Source of the DNA: Agromyces bauzanensis
Lineage (GTDB): Bacteria > Actinomycetota > Actinomycetes > Actinomycetales > Microbacteriaceae
Assembly (NCBI RefSeq): GCF_014645655.1
Contig: NZ_BMMD01000007.1
Coordinates: 62,001-126,000, forward strand
Direction of reading: 5' to 3'
Length of the DNA stretch: 64,000 nucleotides
In this document: piece by piece, positions 1-7,595 of the stretch
Layout of the letters: each line of letters opens with the position of its first letter
How positions within the stretch are numbered: the stretch's first letter is position 1
Position numbers and translations under genes: made by a program
Notes under the pieces: model-generated
Databases searched by the model: none
Seen by the model: only the letters and a program-made list of their open reading frames with translations
What the model was told of the DNA's origin: nothing

Positions 1-1
1 G

Positions 2-46
2 CGCGTGCTCGACGACCCGGGGCTCCACGGCGTGCGAGTGGGTTAG
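2..46 (+). CDS. C-terminal tail of an unidentified gene cut by the window edge
   Basis: An open frame runs from the window edge to a TAG at 44-46 and encodes a 14-residue tail, RVLDDPGLHGVRVG. It would converge on the DUF5302 gene, whose stop lies 10 bp further on. The piece is too short to assign to a family, and it could be a chance open frame, because only 45 bases are visible. Confidence 0.3.
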   Translation, partial: RVLDDPGLHGVRVG

Positions 47-55
47 CCCACGGCC

Positions 56-247
56 TCAGCCGCTCTTGCGCCGGAACTCGCGCTTGTGCTCGGCGGGGCC
101 CTGGCTGTGCTGGGCGCCGCCGCCGCCGTCGAGGTGGGACTCGCCCTCGCGCTGCTTGGCCGCATCGTTCTTGCGGTCGAGTGCTTCGCGGAACTTGCGC
201 TTCGTCTCCTCGGAGGGGCCCGTGGTGCTCTGCTCGTCGGACGTCAT
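56..247 (-). CDS. DUF5302 small hydrophilic protein
   Basis: This 63-residue charged protein starts MTSDEQSTTGPSEETK and ends KREFRRKSG. That layout matches the small actinobacterial DUF5302 family, whose function is unknown. It has an N-terminal Ser/Thr/Glu-rich stretch, a Lys/Arg/Asp-rich centre (residues 16-40) and a Gly-rich linker, with no membrane segment or cysteine, so it is probably cytoplasmic and largely disordered. The start at 247 was chosen over an in-frame ATG 78 bp upstream because family members begin at MTSDE and a GGAGG sequence sits just before this ATG. It is transcribed away from pnp. Confidence 0.75.
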   Translation of the reverse strand: MTSDEQSTTGPSEETKRKFREALDRKNDAAKQREGESHLDGGGGAQHSQGPAEHKREFRRKSG

Positions 248-439
248 GCCTCCGAGTCTGGCACGGATGCCGCGGTCACGGCGCCGGCGCGACATCCGAC
301 ATCCGCGAGGTGGAGAATGCGGCACCTGCTAGAGTTGACACGGTTGTCCGATGGACGCCGTCGTCTGATGTGCCGCGAAGCGGTACGACATCCCTTCGGA
401 TGCAGGCCACAACCGAACATCGAGCACCCATGGAGCAGG

Positions 440-560
440 CCGGCAGGAAGCTGGTCCCCTGTGGTGGATCACCGAATCGAGGGTCTCCAGACGCGCTTCG
501 CGCTCCTCGACCAGCGAATGCGGTGGACTTCTACTGGTGGCCAGCGTGAGCGTGTCGACT
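440..560 (+). ncRNA. Actino-pnp-type structured leader RNA upstream of pnp
   Basis: The 398-base gap before pnp holds no gene but a clear fold. GCTGG at 450-454 can pair with CCAGC at 541-545. Inside that, TCGAGG (477-482) pairs with CCTCGA (505-510) around a GCGC-TTC-GCGC hairpin (493-503), and GGTG (464-467) pairs with CACC (470-473). The Actino-pnp motif is an Rfam class found in 5' leaders of actinobacterial exoribonuclease genes and thought to take part in feedback control. I assign it by position and foldability; I could not run a covariance search, and the edges are approximate. Confidence 0.65.
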
Positions 561-644
561 GATGCGTTTCGTAATGCCTGTTCCTGCTCCCGACGTTGAG
601 TCGCGCCCACACGGGGTGCGACGGTAAACAAAGGAGACGACCTC

Positions 645-2927
645 TTGGAAGGTCCTGAAATCACATTCGCCGAAACCGTGATCGACAACGGTCGCTTCGG
701 CACCCGCACTGTCCGCTTCGAGACCGGGCGCCTCGCCCAGCAGGCGCAGGGCTCCGCCGTCGCCTACCTCGACGAGGAGACCATGCTGCTCTCGGCCACC
801 TCGGTCTCGAAGCAGCCGAAGGAGCACTTCGACTTCTTCCCGCTCACGATCGACGTCGAAGAGCGGATGTACGCCGCCGGCCGCATCCCCGGTTCGTTCT
901 TCCGTCGCGAGGGCCGCCCCTCCACCGAGGCGATCCTCACCTGCCGTCTCATCGACCGCCCGCTGCGTCCCTCGTTCGTCGAGGGCCTCCGCAACGAGGT
1001 GCAGGTCGTCGTCACGGTGCTCGCCATCGAGCCCGACGAGTACTACGACGTCCTCGCGATCAACGCGGCGTCGCTCTCGACGCAGCTCTCGGGGCTGCCG
1101 TTCTCGGGTCCGGTCGGAGGCGTGCGCGTCGCCCTCATCGACGGCCAGTGGGTCGGCTTCCCGAAGTACTCGCAGATCGAGGAGGCCGTGTTCAGCATGG
1201 TCGTCGCCGGCCGCGTGGTGACCGAGGCCGACGGCTCGCAGGATGTCGCGATCATGATGATCGAGGCCGAGGCCCCCGACAACGCGTGGAACCTCATCCG
1301 GGCCGGCGCGGTGAAGCCCGACGAGGCGATCATCGCGCAGGGCATCGAGGCGTCCAAGCCGTTCATCAAGCAGCTCGTCGAGGCGCAGCAGCAGGTCGCC
1401 GCCACCGCGGCGAAGGAGACCGTCGACTACCCGACCTTCCCGCCGTACCAGCAGTCGACGTACGACGTCGTCGCCGCGTACGCGTACGAGGAGCTCAAGG
1501 GCATCTACCAGATCGCCGGCAAGACCGAGCGGCAGGACGCCGACGACGCGCTCAAGGCCCGGGTCAGGGAGGAGGTCGCCGCGAAGGTCGCCGGCGGCGA
1601 GCTTCCCGAGTCCGCCAACGCCGAGGTCTCGGCCGCCTACAAGTCGGTCACCAAGCTCGTGGTGCGCTCGCGCGTGCTCGACGACGGCGTGCGCATCGAC
1701 GGTCGTGGCCTGCGCGACATCCGTCCGCTCGACGCCGAGGTGCAGGTCGTGCCCCGCGTGCACGGCTCGGCCATCTTCCAGCGCGGCGAGACGCAGATCC
1801 TCGGCGTCACGACGCTGAACATGCTGAAGCTCGAGCAGCAGATCGACTCGCTGAGCCCGGTCACCAAGAAGCGCTACATGCACAACTACAACTTCCCGCC
1901 GTACTCGACGGGTGAGACGGGTCGTGTCGGTTCGCCGAAGCGTCGCGAGATCGGCCACGGTGCGCTCGCCGAGCGCGCCCTCGTGCCCGTGCTGCCCACG
2001 CGTGAGGAGTTCCCGTACGCGATCCGCCAGGTGTCCGAGGCGCTCGGCTCGAACGGCTCGACGTCGATGGGCTCGGTCTGCGCATCCACGCTGTCGCTGC
2101 TGAACGCGGGCGTGCCGCTGCGCGCGCCGGTCGCCGGCATCGCGATGGGCCTCATCTCCGACACGGTGAACGGTGAGACGCGCTATGCGGCGCTCACCGA
2201 CATCCTCGGCGCGGAGGACGCGCTCGGCGACATGGACTTCAAGGTCGCCGGCACCTCCGAGTTCGTCACTGCGATCCAGCTCGACACGAAGCTCGACGGC
2301 ATCCCCGCCTCGGTGCTCGCCGGCGCGCTGACGCAGGCGAAGGAGGCGCGCACGACGATCCTCGCCGTGCTGAACGCCGCGATCGAGGGTCCCGACGAGA
2401 TGGCCCCGACGGCGCCGCGCGTCATCAGCGTGCAGATCCCGGTCGACAAGATCGGCGAGCTCATCGGCCCGAAGGGCAAGACGATCAACGCCATCCAGGA
2501 CGAGACCGGCGCCGAGATCTCCATCGAGGAGGACGGCACCGTCTACATCGGCGCGACCGACGGTCCGTCGGCCGAGGCCGCACGCGCCCAGGTCAACGCG
2601 ATCGCCAACCCCACCAACCCCGAGGTCGGCGAGCAGTTCCTCGGCACCGTCGTGAAGATCGCCGCCTTCGGCGCGTTCATCTCGCTGCTGCCCGGCAAGG
2701 ACGGCCTGCTGCACATCTCCGAGGTGCGCAAGCTCGCGGGTGGCAAGCGCGTCGAGAACGTCGAGGACGTGCTGGCGGTGGGCCAGAAGCTCCTGGTCGA
2801 GATCACCAAGATCGACGACCGCGGCAAGCTCTCGCTCGCCCCGGTGCTGGCCGAGGACGCCGACACCAACGGTCGCGACGCCTCCGGCACGCACGCCGAG
2901 GCGCCCGTGGAGGGCGTCGAGGTCTAG
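645..2927 (+). CDS. pnp: Polyribonucleotide nucleotidyltransferase (PNPase)
   Basis: This is the 3'-5' phosphorolytic exoribonuclease that degrades RNA to nucleoside diphosphates in the cytoplasm. The 760-residue length is normal for actinobacteria. Order of domains: RNase PH-like domain 1 (about 10-145), helical linker, RNase PH-like domain 2 with the phosphate-binding [10 protein letters not shown] motif near residue 468, a KH domain (GPKGKT near 608) and a C-terminal S1 domain (about 665-735). The start is a TTG at 645, set by AAAGGAG eight bases upstream and by the family N-terminus MEGPEI. It is probably autoregulated through the structured leader at 440-560. A strong hairpin follows. 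RNase J is encoded later in the window (32064), so two main RNA-decay enzymes lie close together. Confidence 0.97.
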   Translation: MEGPEITFAETVIDNGRFGTRTVRFETGRLAQQAQGSAVAYLDEETMLLSATSVSKQPKEHFDFFPLTIDVEERMYAAGRIPGSFFRREGRPSTEAILTCRLIDRPLRPSFVEGLRNEVQVVVTVLAIEPDEYYDVLAINAASLSTQLSGLPFSGPVGGVRVALIDGQWVGFPKYSQIEEAVFSMVVAGRVVTEADGSQDVAIMMIEAEAPDNAWNLIRAGAVKPDEAIIAQGIEASKPFIKQLVEAQQQVAATAAKETVDYPTFPPYQQSTYDVVAAYAYEELKGIYQIAGKTERQDADDALKARVREEVAAKVAGGELPESANAEVSAAYKSVTKLVVRSRVLDDGVRIDGRGLRDIRPLDAEVQVVPRVHGSAIFQRGETQILGVTTLNMLKLEQQIDSLSPVTKKRYMHNYNFPPYSTGETGRVGSPKRREIGHGALAERALVPVLPTREEFPYAIRQVSEALGSNGSTSMGSVCASTLSLLNAGVPLRAPVAGIAMGLISDTVNGETRYAALTDILGAEDALGDMDFKVAGTSEFVTAIQLDTKLDGIPASVLAGALTQAKEARTTILAVLNAAIEGPDEMAPTAPRVISVQIPVDKIGELIGPKGKTINAIQDETGAEISIEEDGTVYIGATDGPSAEAARAQVNAIANPTNPEVGEQFLGTVVKIAAFGAFISLLPGKDGLLHISEVRKLAGGKRVENVEDVLAVGQKLLVEITKIDDRGKLSLAPVLAEDADTNGRDASGTHAEAPVEGVEV

Positions 2928-2943
2928 GTATTCGCCGCATCGC

Positions 2944-2999
2944 ACGGATGCCCCGCCTCGGTCCCTGAGCTCGTCGAAGGGTCGAGGCGGGGCATCCGT
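2944..2999 (+). terminator. Strong hairpin after pnp with a REP-like core in its loop
   Basis: Arms 2944-2960 and 2983-2999 are perfect 17-bp complements. The loop carries CCCTGAGCTCGTCGAAGGG, itself an imperfect palindrome and the core of a REP-like word that also appears in the E2 gene at 8227. No T-run follows, as is common for actinobacterial terminators. It lies 17 bp after the pnp stop and probably ends pnp transcription. Confidence 0.7.
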
Positions 3000-3026
3000 C
3001 GTTCTCGGCGCCGTCGGCGGCCGCGC

Positions 3027-3171
3027 CTACAAGAGGCCGGAGGTCGTCGCCCGGTAGGCGGCGTCGCGCTCGGCGAGCGCGGCGGCGGCCCCAACGGGCG
3101 AGGGCGAGGCCGCCGCGCACGGCCCATCCGGAGAGCCGGCCGGAAGCGGGGGAGAGGGTTGCGGAGTTCAT
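3027..3171 (-). pseudogene. Frameshifted small protein gene downstream of the ArsR-like regulator
   Basis: An ATG at 3171 overlaps the regulator's stop (ATGA) and opens MNSATLSPASGRLSGW followed by AVRGGLALARW. The expected tail, AALAERDAAYRATTSGLL and a TAG at 3027-3029, lies in a different frame. Removing one base from the four-C run at 3089-3092 joins the two halves into a protein of about 47 residues. Small proteins with a basic, amphipathic N-half and a similar C-terminus are common in this family, though I cannot name the family. The break may be a real frameshift, a programmed one, or a consensus error in the homopolymer. Confidence 0.5.
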
Positions 3172-3836
3172 CGGTGCTCCTTCGACGGAGGTTCGCTCGC
3201 GGGTTCGCCCGTGGGCTCGCCGCGCACGAGCGGGAACGCGTTGATCTGGATCTGCACCGGGCGCGAGCCCGGTGACGGCGTGCGCTTGTACGCGTCGATG
3301 TACTGCTTGAGCACGACGTCGATGTCGGTCACGAGGCCGTGCAGCTGATCGGGCGTGAGGCGCAGGTTGATGGTGTCCCAGGTGGCCACATCGAGCCACT
3401 CGGGCCCGAACACCTGCTCTGCCTCGGCGGCGTACTCGCGGAAGTTCTGCTCGCGCGCGCGGTTCCACTCGTCTTCGACGAGCTTCACGGCGAGGCGCTC
3501 GGCGCTGCCCGGCGGCAGGTTGCGGGCGTCGGGGATGGCGATCGAGCCGGGACGGCGCTCCCACCACCGTTCGCGGCCCTTGCCGCGCGACTCGTCCTCG
3601 CGCACGAGGCCCGCCCGCTCCAGCTGGCGCAGGTGATAACTCGTCGCGCCGCTCGACTCGCCGAGGCGTTCGGCGAGACCGCTCGCGGTCAGGGGACCGT
3701 AGGCCGAGAGCTCATCGTAGATGCGCACGCGCAACGGGTGGGCGAGGCTCTTGAGGCTCGCGCTCGTGAGCACGTGGTCGACGACGTGTCTGGTGCTACT
3801 GGGCTGGGCCTCGAGGTCCTCGGGCGTGGCGTCCAT
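3168..3836 (-). CDS. ArsR-like winged-helix transcriptional regulator
   Basis: This 222-residue protein has an N-terminal winged helix-turn-helix of the ArsR/HTH_20 kind at about residues 25-95 (SLAHPLRVRIYDELSAYG, then SSGATSYHLRQLERAGL and a basic wing). The C-terminal domain of about 110 residues has no recognised ligand signature. It ends in a Pro/Glu-rich tail. The ATG at 3836 was preferred to one 21 bp upstream because MDATPED is the more usual family start; no good Shine-Dalgarno is visible. The AT-richer upstream region with three TTGCAAA half-sites (3838-3898) looks like its own operator. The signal it senses is unknown, and the small frameshifted ORF downstream is translationally overlapped. 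Confidence 0.8.
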   Translation of the reverse strand: MDATPEDLEAQPSSTRHVVDHVLTSASLKSLAHPLRVRIYDELSAYGPLTASGLAERLGESSGATSYHLRQLERAGLVREDESRGKGRERWWERRPGSIAIPDARNLPPGSAERLAVKLVEDEWNRAREQNFREYAAEAEQVFGPEWLDVATWDTINLRLTPDQLHGLVTDIDVVLKQYIDAYKRTPSPGSRPVQIQINAFPLVRGEPTGEPASEPPSKEHR

Positions 3837-3837
3837 A

Positions 3838-3898
3838 TTGCAAAGACAACGCCGCAAAGTTTGCTTTGCAAATGTTTGTTTGCAACAGTTTCTTTGCG
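3838..3898 (-). promoter_or_regulatory. TTGCAAA repeat operator/promoter of the ArsR-like gene
   Basis: This AT-rich island holds TTGCAAA at 3838-3844 and 3866-3872 and TTTGCAA at 3879-3885. The last two form a perfect inverted repeat with a 6-base spacer. GCAAAG (3854-3859) and CTTTGC (3864-3869) form another. The position directly before the regulator suggests autoregulation. Confidence 0.55.
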
Positions 3899-3903
3899 TG
3901 CCG

Positions 3904-4794
3904 TCATGCCATCGAGTGGCGTGTCACGATCGCCCGCGCCAGGCGATCGGCGCTGCCGGGCGCGCGATCGAGGTAGAGCATCGGCTCGATCGCCTCGAGC
4001 TCCAGCACCGCGAGCCGGCCGTCGACGCGCAGCAGGTCGAACCGCGCGTACAACAGCTCGAACGGGATGCACGCGAGCATGGCATCGACGTCGGCCAGGT
4101 CCTCGGCGGGCAGGCGATCGGGCGCGACCGAGCCGCCGTAGATGCCGTGCGCGCGGAAGTCGCCCGACGCCGGCGTCTTGCGGAGCACATGGCTGCGGCG
4201 GCCGTCGATGAAGATCACGGACCATTCGCCCTCGGTCATGACGGCACCAGCGAGGGGCTGCACGAGGAGTTCCCGTCCGGGCTCCAGTACCTCGAACGCG
4301 CGCGCGAGTTCGGCCGCCGGGAGACGCCGAACGTCCATGGCGCCAGCACCGATCACGGGTTTCAGCACGAGGTCCCGCCATCCGGCTCGCGCGACCGCCT
4401 CGAGCACTTCGGCGCGCGCCGCCGCCGAGGCCCGCAGGGTGGGCACGATGGGCACGCCCCATCGCTCGAGGTCGAGCAGGTAGCCCTTCTCGGCGTTCCA
4501 CCGAGCCACGGCGGCGGAATTGAACAGGGCGCACGAGGATGCCTCGATGGCCGCGAGGATGTCGAGGAACTCCCCGGTCTCGTCGATGTAGTCCCAGGTG
4601 CTCCTGATGACGGCGACGTCGAAGTCGTCCCAGTCGACGTCGGCGTCGGCCCACGCGACGGACTCGGCGTCGACGCCGAGCGCCTCGAACGCCGCGATGA
4701 GGAGCCGGTCGTCGCTGAACAGCGCATCGACGTCGTGGATCTCCCAGGTGACGAATCGTGGGAGCCGCCGGCACCGGAGCACTGCGACCCGCAT
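3904..4794 (-). CDS. ATP-grasp ligase of the DcsG/RimK-like family
   Basis: This 296-residue protein has an N-terminal Rossmann-like half (VDWDDFDVAVIRSTWDY) and an ATP-grasp fold with the nucleotide-binding LVLKPVIGAGAMDVRR near residue 140. The C-terminal metal-binding strands are LYARFDLLRVDGRLAVLELE. The pattern resembles the group containing the cycloserine cyclo-ligase DcsG and glutathione-synthetase-like ligases, which join a carboxylate to an amine using ATP; the substrate cannot be read from sequence. The start at 4794 has GGAGG about 10 bases upstream. An alternative ATG at 4803 overlaps the stop of the upstream Lrp-type gene (ATGA). It forms an operon with that regulator. Confidence 0.75.
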   Translation of the reverse strand: MRVAVLRCRRLPRFVTWEIHDVDALFSDDRLLIAAFEALGVDAESVAWADADVDWDDFDVAVIRSTWDYIDETGEFLDILAAIEASSCALFNSAAVARWNAEKGYLLDLERWGVPIVPTLRASAAARAEVLEAVARAGWRDLVLKPVIGAGAMDVRRLPAAELARAFEVLEPGRELLVQPLAGAVMTEGEWSVIFIDGRRSHVLRKTPASGDFRAHGIYGGSVAPDRLPAEDLADVDAMLACIPFELLYARFDLLRVDGRLAVLELEAIEPMLYLDRAPGSADRLARAIVTRHSMA

Positions 4795-4799
4795 CCGGT

Positions 4800-5264
4800 T
4801 CATCCCCTCCGGTCGAGCAGCGGCCGCAGCCGGAACGGGATGAGCTCGCCCATCGCGAGCGACGTCTCGGTGCGTTCGACGCCGTCGATCGCCAGGATGT
4901 CGCGGTCGATGCGGAACAGGTCGTGCGCGTCGCGGCAGACCACGCGCACGAGCAGGTCGACCGACCCCGAGAGGCCGTGCGCCTGGATGACCTCGGGGAT
5001 CTCGGCGATCTCGTCGACCACGTCGGCGAGCCGCTTCTGCTGCACGTGCACCGAGATGAACGCCTCGAGCGGGAAGCCGAGCGGCACCGGATCGATGCTG
5101 CGCTCGAACGAGAGGAAGGCGCCGGATGCCTCCAGCCGTGACATCCGTGCCTGCACCGTGTTCCGCGACAGCTCGAGCCGGTCGGCGAGCGCCACGACGG
5201 TCGCGCGCGGGTCGGCGGCGAGCGCGGTCAAGAGCGATCGGTCGACGGCGTCGTAGCCCCTCAT
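4800..5264 (-). CDS. Lrp/AsnC family transcriptional regulator
   Basis: This 154-residue protein is a standard Lrp/AsnC regulator. It has an N-terminal HTH (DRSLLTALAADPRATVVALA, then LSRNTVQARMSRLEASG) and a C-terminal RAM ligand-binding domain from about residue 60. It diverges from the branched-chain keto-acid dehydrogenase operon and probably controls it, as BkdR-type AsnC regulators do elsewhere. A TATCGT hexamer lies 8 bases before the ATG, so its transcript may be leaderless. The GCTCAA/TTGAGC repeat in the divergent gap is a plausible binding site. The ATP-grasp gene is co-transcribed. Confidence 0.88.
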   Translation of the reverse strand: MRGYDAVDRSLLTALAADPRATVVALADRLELSRNTVQARMSRLEASGAFLSFERSIDPVPLGFPLEAFISVHVQQKRLADVVDEIAEIPEVIQAHGLSGSVDLLVRVVCRDAHDLFRIDRDILAIDGVERTETSLAMGELIPFRLRPLLDRRG

Positions 5265-5272
5265 AACGCCAC

Positions 5273-5278
5273 ACGATA
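5273..5278 (-). promoter_or_regulatory. -10 hexamer of the Lrp/AsnC gene (leaderless type)
   Basis: TATCGT on the minus strand ends 8 bases before the ATG at 5264, so transcription would begin at or next to the start codon. Confidence 0.5.
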
Positions 5279-5309
5279 GCACTCGATCTCGACGAGGACT
5301 GGGCAACAT

Positions 5310-5336
5310 GCTCAATCGTCCACCGCATGCTTGAGC
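5310..5336. promoter_or_regulatory. Candidate Lrp/AsnC operator in the divergent promoter region
   Basis: GCTCAA (5310-5315) and TTGAGC (5331-5336) are inverted half-sites with centres 21 bp apart, two helical turns, in the gap between the regulator and the E1-alpha gene. CATGC precedes or flanks each half. This is inferred from position and symmetry only. Confidence 0.45.
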
Positions 5337-5430
5337 TAGGTGATCGATCGACGTACGCTCGCAGTATCCGGCTGAGTCGCCGGGCGCGGGCAGCTCACGA
5401 GGCGCGCCCGCCGAAACGCGAGGATCGACG

Positions 5431-6579
5431 ATGACCCCATCCGACCGAGACGCCACTGGGCTCCTCACCCGACCAGACCACTTCGTGCAGCTCGTCAGCC
5501 CCACGGGCGAGCGGCGCGCCGACCCTGAGTACGACCCGTGGGTCGCCGACATCGATGCCGACGCGCTCGCGCGCCTCTATCGGGACATGGCGATCGTGCG
5601 TCGGCTCGACGCCGAGGCCACCGCGCTCCAGCGCCAGGGCGAGCTCGGGCTGTGGCCACCCCTCGCCGGCCAGGAGGCCGCCCAGATCGGCTCCGCCCGC
5701 GCACTCCGCGACGACGACTTCGTGTTCTCGAGCTATCGCGAGCACGCCGTGGCATGGTGCCGCGGTGTCGGCCCGGCCGAGCTCCTCACCGTGTGGCGCG
5801 GCTCCGCGGCATCCGGCTGGAACCCCTTCGAGCACGCCGTGGCGGTGCCGCAGATCATCATCGGCGCGCAGGCCCTGCATGCGACCGGCTATGCCATGGG
5901 CCTGACCTGGGATGGGTCGGATGCCGCGTCGATCGCCTACTTCGGCGACGGCGCCACGAGCGAGGGCGACGTGAACGAGGCGTTCGTGTTCGCGTCGAGC
6001 TTCGACGCTCCCGTCGTCTTCTTCTGCCAGAACAACCAGTGGGCGATCTCCGAGCCCGTGGGCCTGCAGTCGAAGCAGCACCTCGCGCGCCGCGCCGACG
6101 GCTTCGGGATGCCGGGCATCCGCGTCGACGGCAACGACGTGCTCGCGGTGCTCGCCGCGACCCGGATCGCCCTCGACCGCGCGCGACGCGGCAAGGGCCC
6201 CACGCTCATCGAGGCCGTCACCTACCGGATGGGACCGCACACCACCGCCGACGACCCCAAGCGCTACCGCACCGACGACGAGCTCGCCGACTGGCGCACG
6301 CGCGATCCGCTGGCGCGCGTGCTCGCCCTGCTCGCCGCGACGGGCACCGACACCGACGCGCTCGAGCACGAGGTCGCCGAGGAGGCCGCTCGCGCCGCCG
6401 CCGAGCTGCGCACCGCCGTCACCACCATCCCCGACCCCGAGCCGATGAGCGTGTTCGACCACGTGTACGCCGAGCCGAACACTCACCTGGCGCGTCAGCG
6501 CGACCGCTATGCGCGCTACCTCGCCATGTACGACGAGACGGATGCCGCGGCATCCGGTGCCGGGGGAGGTGCCCGATGA
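5431..6579 (+). CDS. bkdA: Branched-chain 2-oxo acid dehydrogenase E1 component, alpha subunit
   Basis: This 382-residue thiamine-diphosphate-dependent E1 alpha chain decarboxylates branched-chain 2-oxo acids from Val, Leu and Ile. The ThDP/Mg motif GDGATSEGDVNEAF starts near residue 172 and is completed by QNNQWAIS near 200. The loop RMGPHTTADDPKRYR is the usual phosphorylation-loop region. GAGGA lies 6 bases before the ATG. It is the first gene of a tightly coupled E1a-E1b-E2 operon (4-bp ATGA overlaps), and no lipoamide dehydrogenase gene is adjacent. A branched-chain rather than pyruvate substrate is inferred from the Lrp/AsnC neighbour and the leucine-catabolism genes that follow. Confidence 0.85.
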   Translation: MTPSDRDATGLLTRPDHFVQLVSPTGERRADPEYDPWVADIDADALARLYRDMAIVRRLDAEATALQRQGELGLWPPLAGQEAAQIGSARALRDDDFVFSSYREHAVAWCRGVGPAELLTVWRGSAASGWNPFEHAVAVPQIIIGAQALHATGYAMGLTWDGSDAASIAYFGDGATSEGDVNEAFVFASSFDAPVVFFCQNNQWAISEPVGLQSKQHLARRADGFGMPGIRVDGNDVLAVLAATRIALDRARRGKGPTLIEAVTYRMGPHTTADDPKRYRTDDELADWRTRDPLARVLALLAATGTDTDALEHEVAEEAARAAAELRTAVTTIPDPEPMSVFDHVYAEPNTHLARQRDRYARYLAMYDETDAAASGAGGGAR

Positions 6580-7595
6580 CCGCGCTCACGCTCGGAAGGG
6601 CCATCAACGAGGGGATGCGGCGTGCGCTCGCGGGCGACGACCGGGTCGTGCTCATGGGCGAGGACATCGGCACGCTCGGGGGAGTGTTCCGCGTGACCGA
6701 CGGGTTGAAGGCCGAGTTCGGTCCGAACCGCGTCGTCGACACGCCGCTCTCGGAGGCCGGCATCGTGGGCACCGCGGTCGGGCTCGCGTACCGCGGCTTC
6801 CGTCCGGTCGTCGAGATCCAGTTCGACGGGTTCATCTACCCGGGCTTCGACCAGCTCGTCGCGCAGGTCGCGAAGCTGCACTACCGCTCGCGCGGCAACG
6901 TGCGGATGCCCCTCACAATCCGGGTGCCCTTCGGCGGCGGCATCGGCGCGGCCGAGCACCACTCCGAATCGCCCGAGGCGTACTTCGCGCACACCGCCGG
7001 CCTCCGCGTCGTCGCGTGCTCCAACCCGGCCGACGCCTACGTGATGGTCCAGCAGGCTATCGCGAGCGACGATCCCGTGCTCTTCTTCGAGCCGAAGCGC
7101 CGGTACCACGTGAAGGGCGAGGTCGACCTCGACGCGAGCCTCGCCGACGCGAAGCCCATGGGGCTCGCGACGTCCGTCGCCACGGGCGACGACGTCACGC
7201 TCGTGACCTACGGCGCGCTCGTGCAGACCGCGCGCGACGCCGCCATCGCGGCCGCGGAGGACGGCATCTCGATCGAGGTCATCGACCTGCGATCGCTCGC
7301 CCCGATCGACTACGAATCGGTCGCGGAATCCGTGCGGCGCACCGGGCGCCTCGTCGTCGCGCACGAGGCCGGCGAGCAGGGCGGCCTCGGCGGCGAACTC
7401 ATCGCGGGCATCACCGAGCGGTGCTTCGACTACCTCGAGGCCGCGCCCGTGCGGGTCACGGGACACGACATCCCGTATCCGCCAGCGAAGCTCGAGCGGC
7501 ACCACCTGCCCGACCTCGACCGGATCCTCGACGGGGTCGACCGGGTGCTCGGCCGGCCCAACTCGCTGAGCGGAGTGGAGGCGGGCGCTCGATGA
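6576..7595 (+). CDS. bkdB: Branched-chain 2-oxo acid dehydrogenase E1 component, beta subunit
   Basis: This 339-residue transketolase-like beta chain pairs with the alpha subunit to form the ThDP site. Family blocks are visible: LMGEDIGTLGGVFRVTDGL at about 27-45, DTPLSEAGIVGTAVGLAYRG near 60, and the C-terminal transketolase domain with VIDLRSLAPIDYESV and VAHEAGEQGGLGGEL. The ATG overlaps the alpha-subunit stop by 4 bp, and GGGGGAGG lies 6 bases upstream, so translation is coupled. A GGATGCCGC palindrome sits just before the junction, at 6540-6555. Confidence 0.88.
   Translation: MTALTLGRAINEGMRRALAGDDRVVLMGEDIGTLGGVFRVTDGLKAEFGPNRVVDTPLSEAGIVGTAVGLAYRGFRPVVEIQFDGFIYPGFDQLVAQVAKLHYRSRGNVRMPLTIRVPFGGGIGAAEHHSESPEAYFAHTAGLRVVACSNPADAYVMVQQAIASDDPVLFFEPKRRYHVKGEVDLDASLADAKPMGLATSVATGDDVTLVTYGALVQTARDAAIAAAEDGISIEVIDLRSLAPIDYESVAESVRRTGRLVVAHEAGEQGGLGGELIAGITERCFDYLEAAPVRVTGHDIPYPPAKLERHHLPDLDRILDGVDRVLGRPNSLSGVEAGAR

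Noticed and set aside
335..340. TTGACA as a pnp -35 box
   Set aside because: No acceptable -10 lies 16-19 bases downstream; the nearest TCTGAT is 23 bases away.
531..2945. Long open frame antisense to pnp
   Set aside because: It is rich in Arg/Asp/Leu/Val with no family pattern, mirrors third-position GC bias of pnp, and pnp is certain on the other strand. The same holds for long antisense frames at 20920-23673 and 33212-36748.
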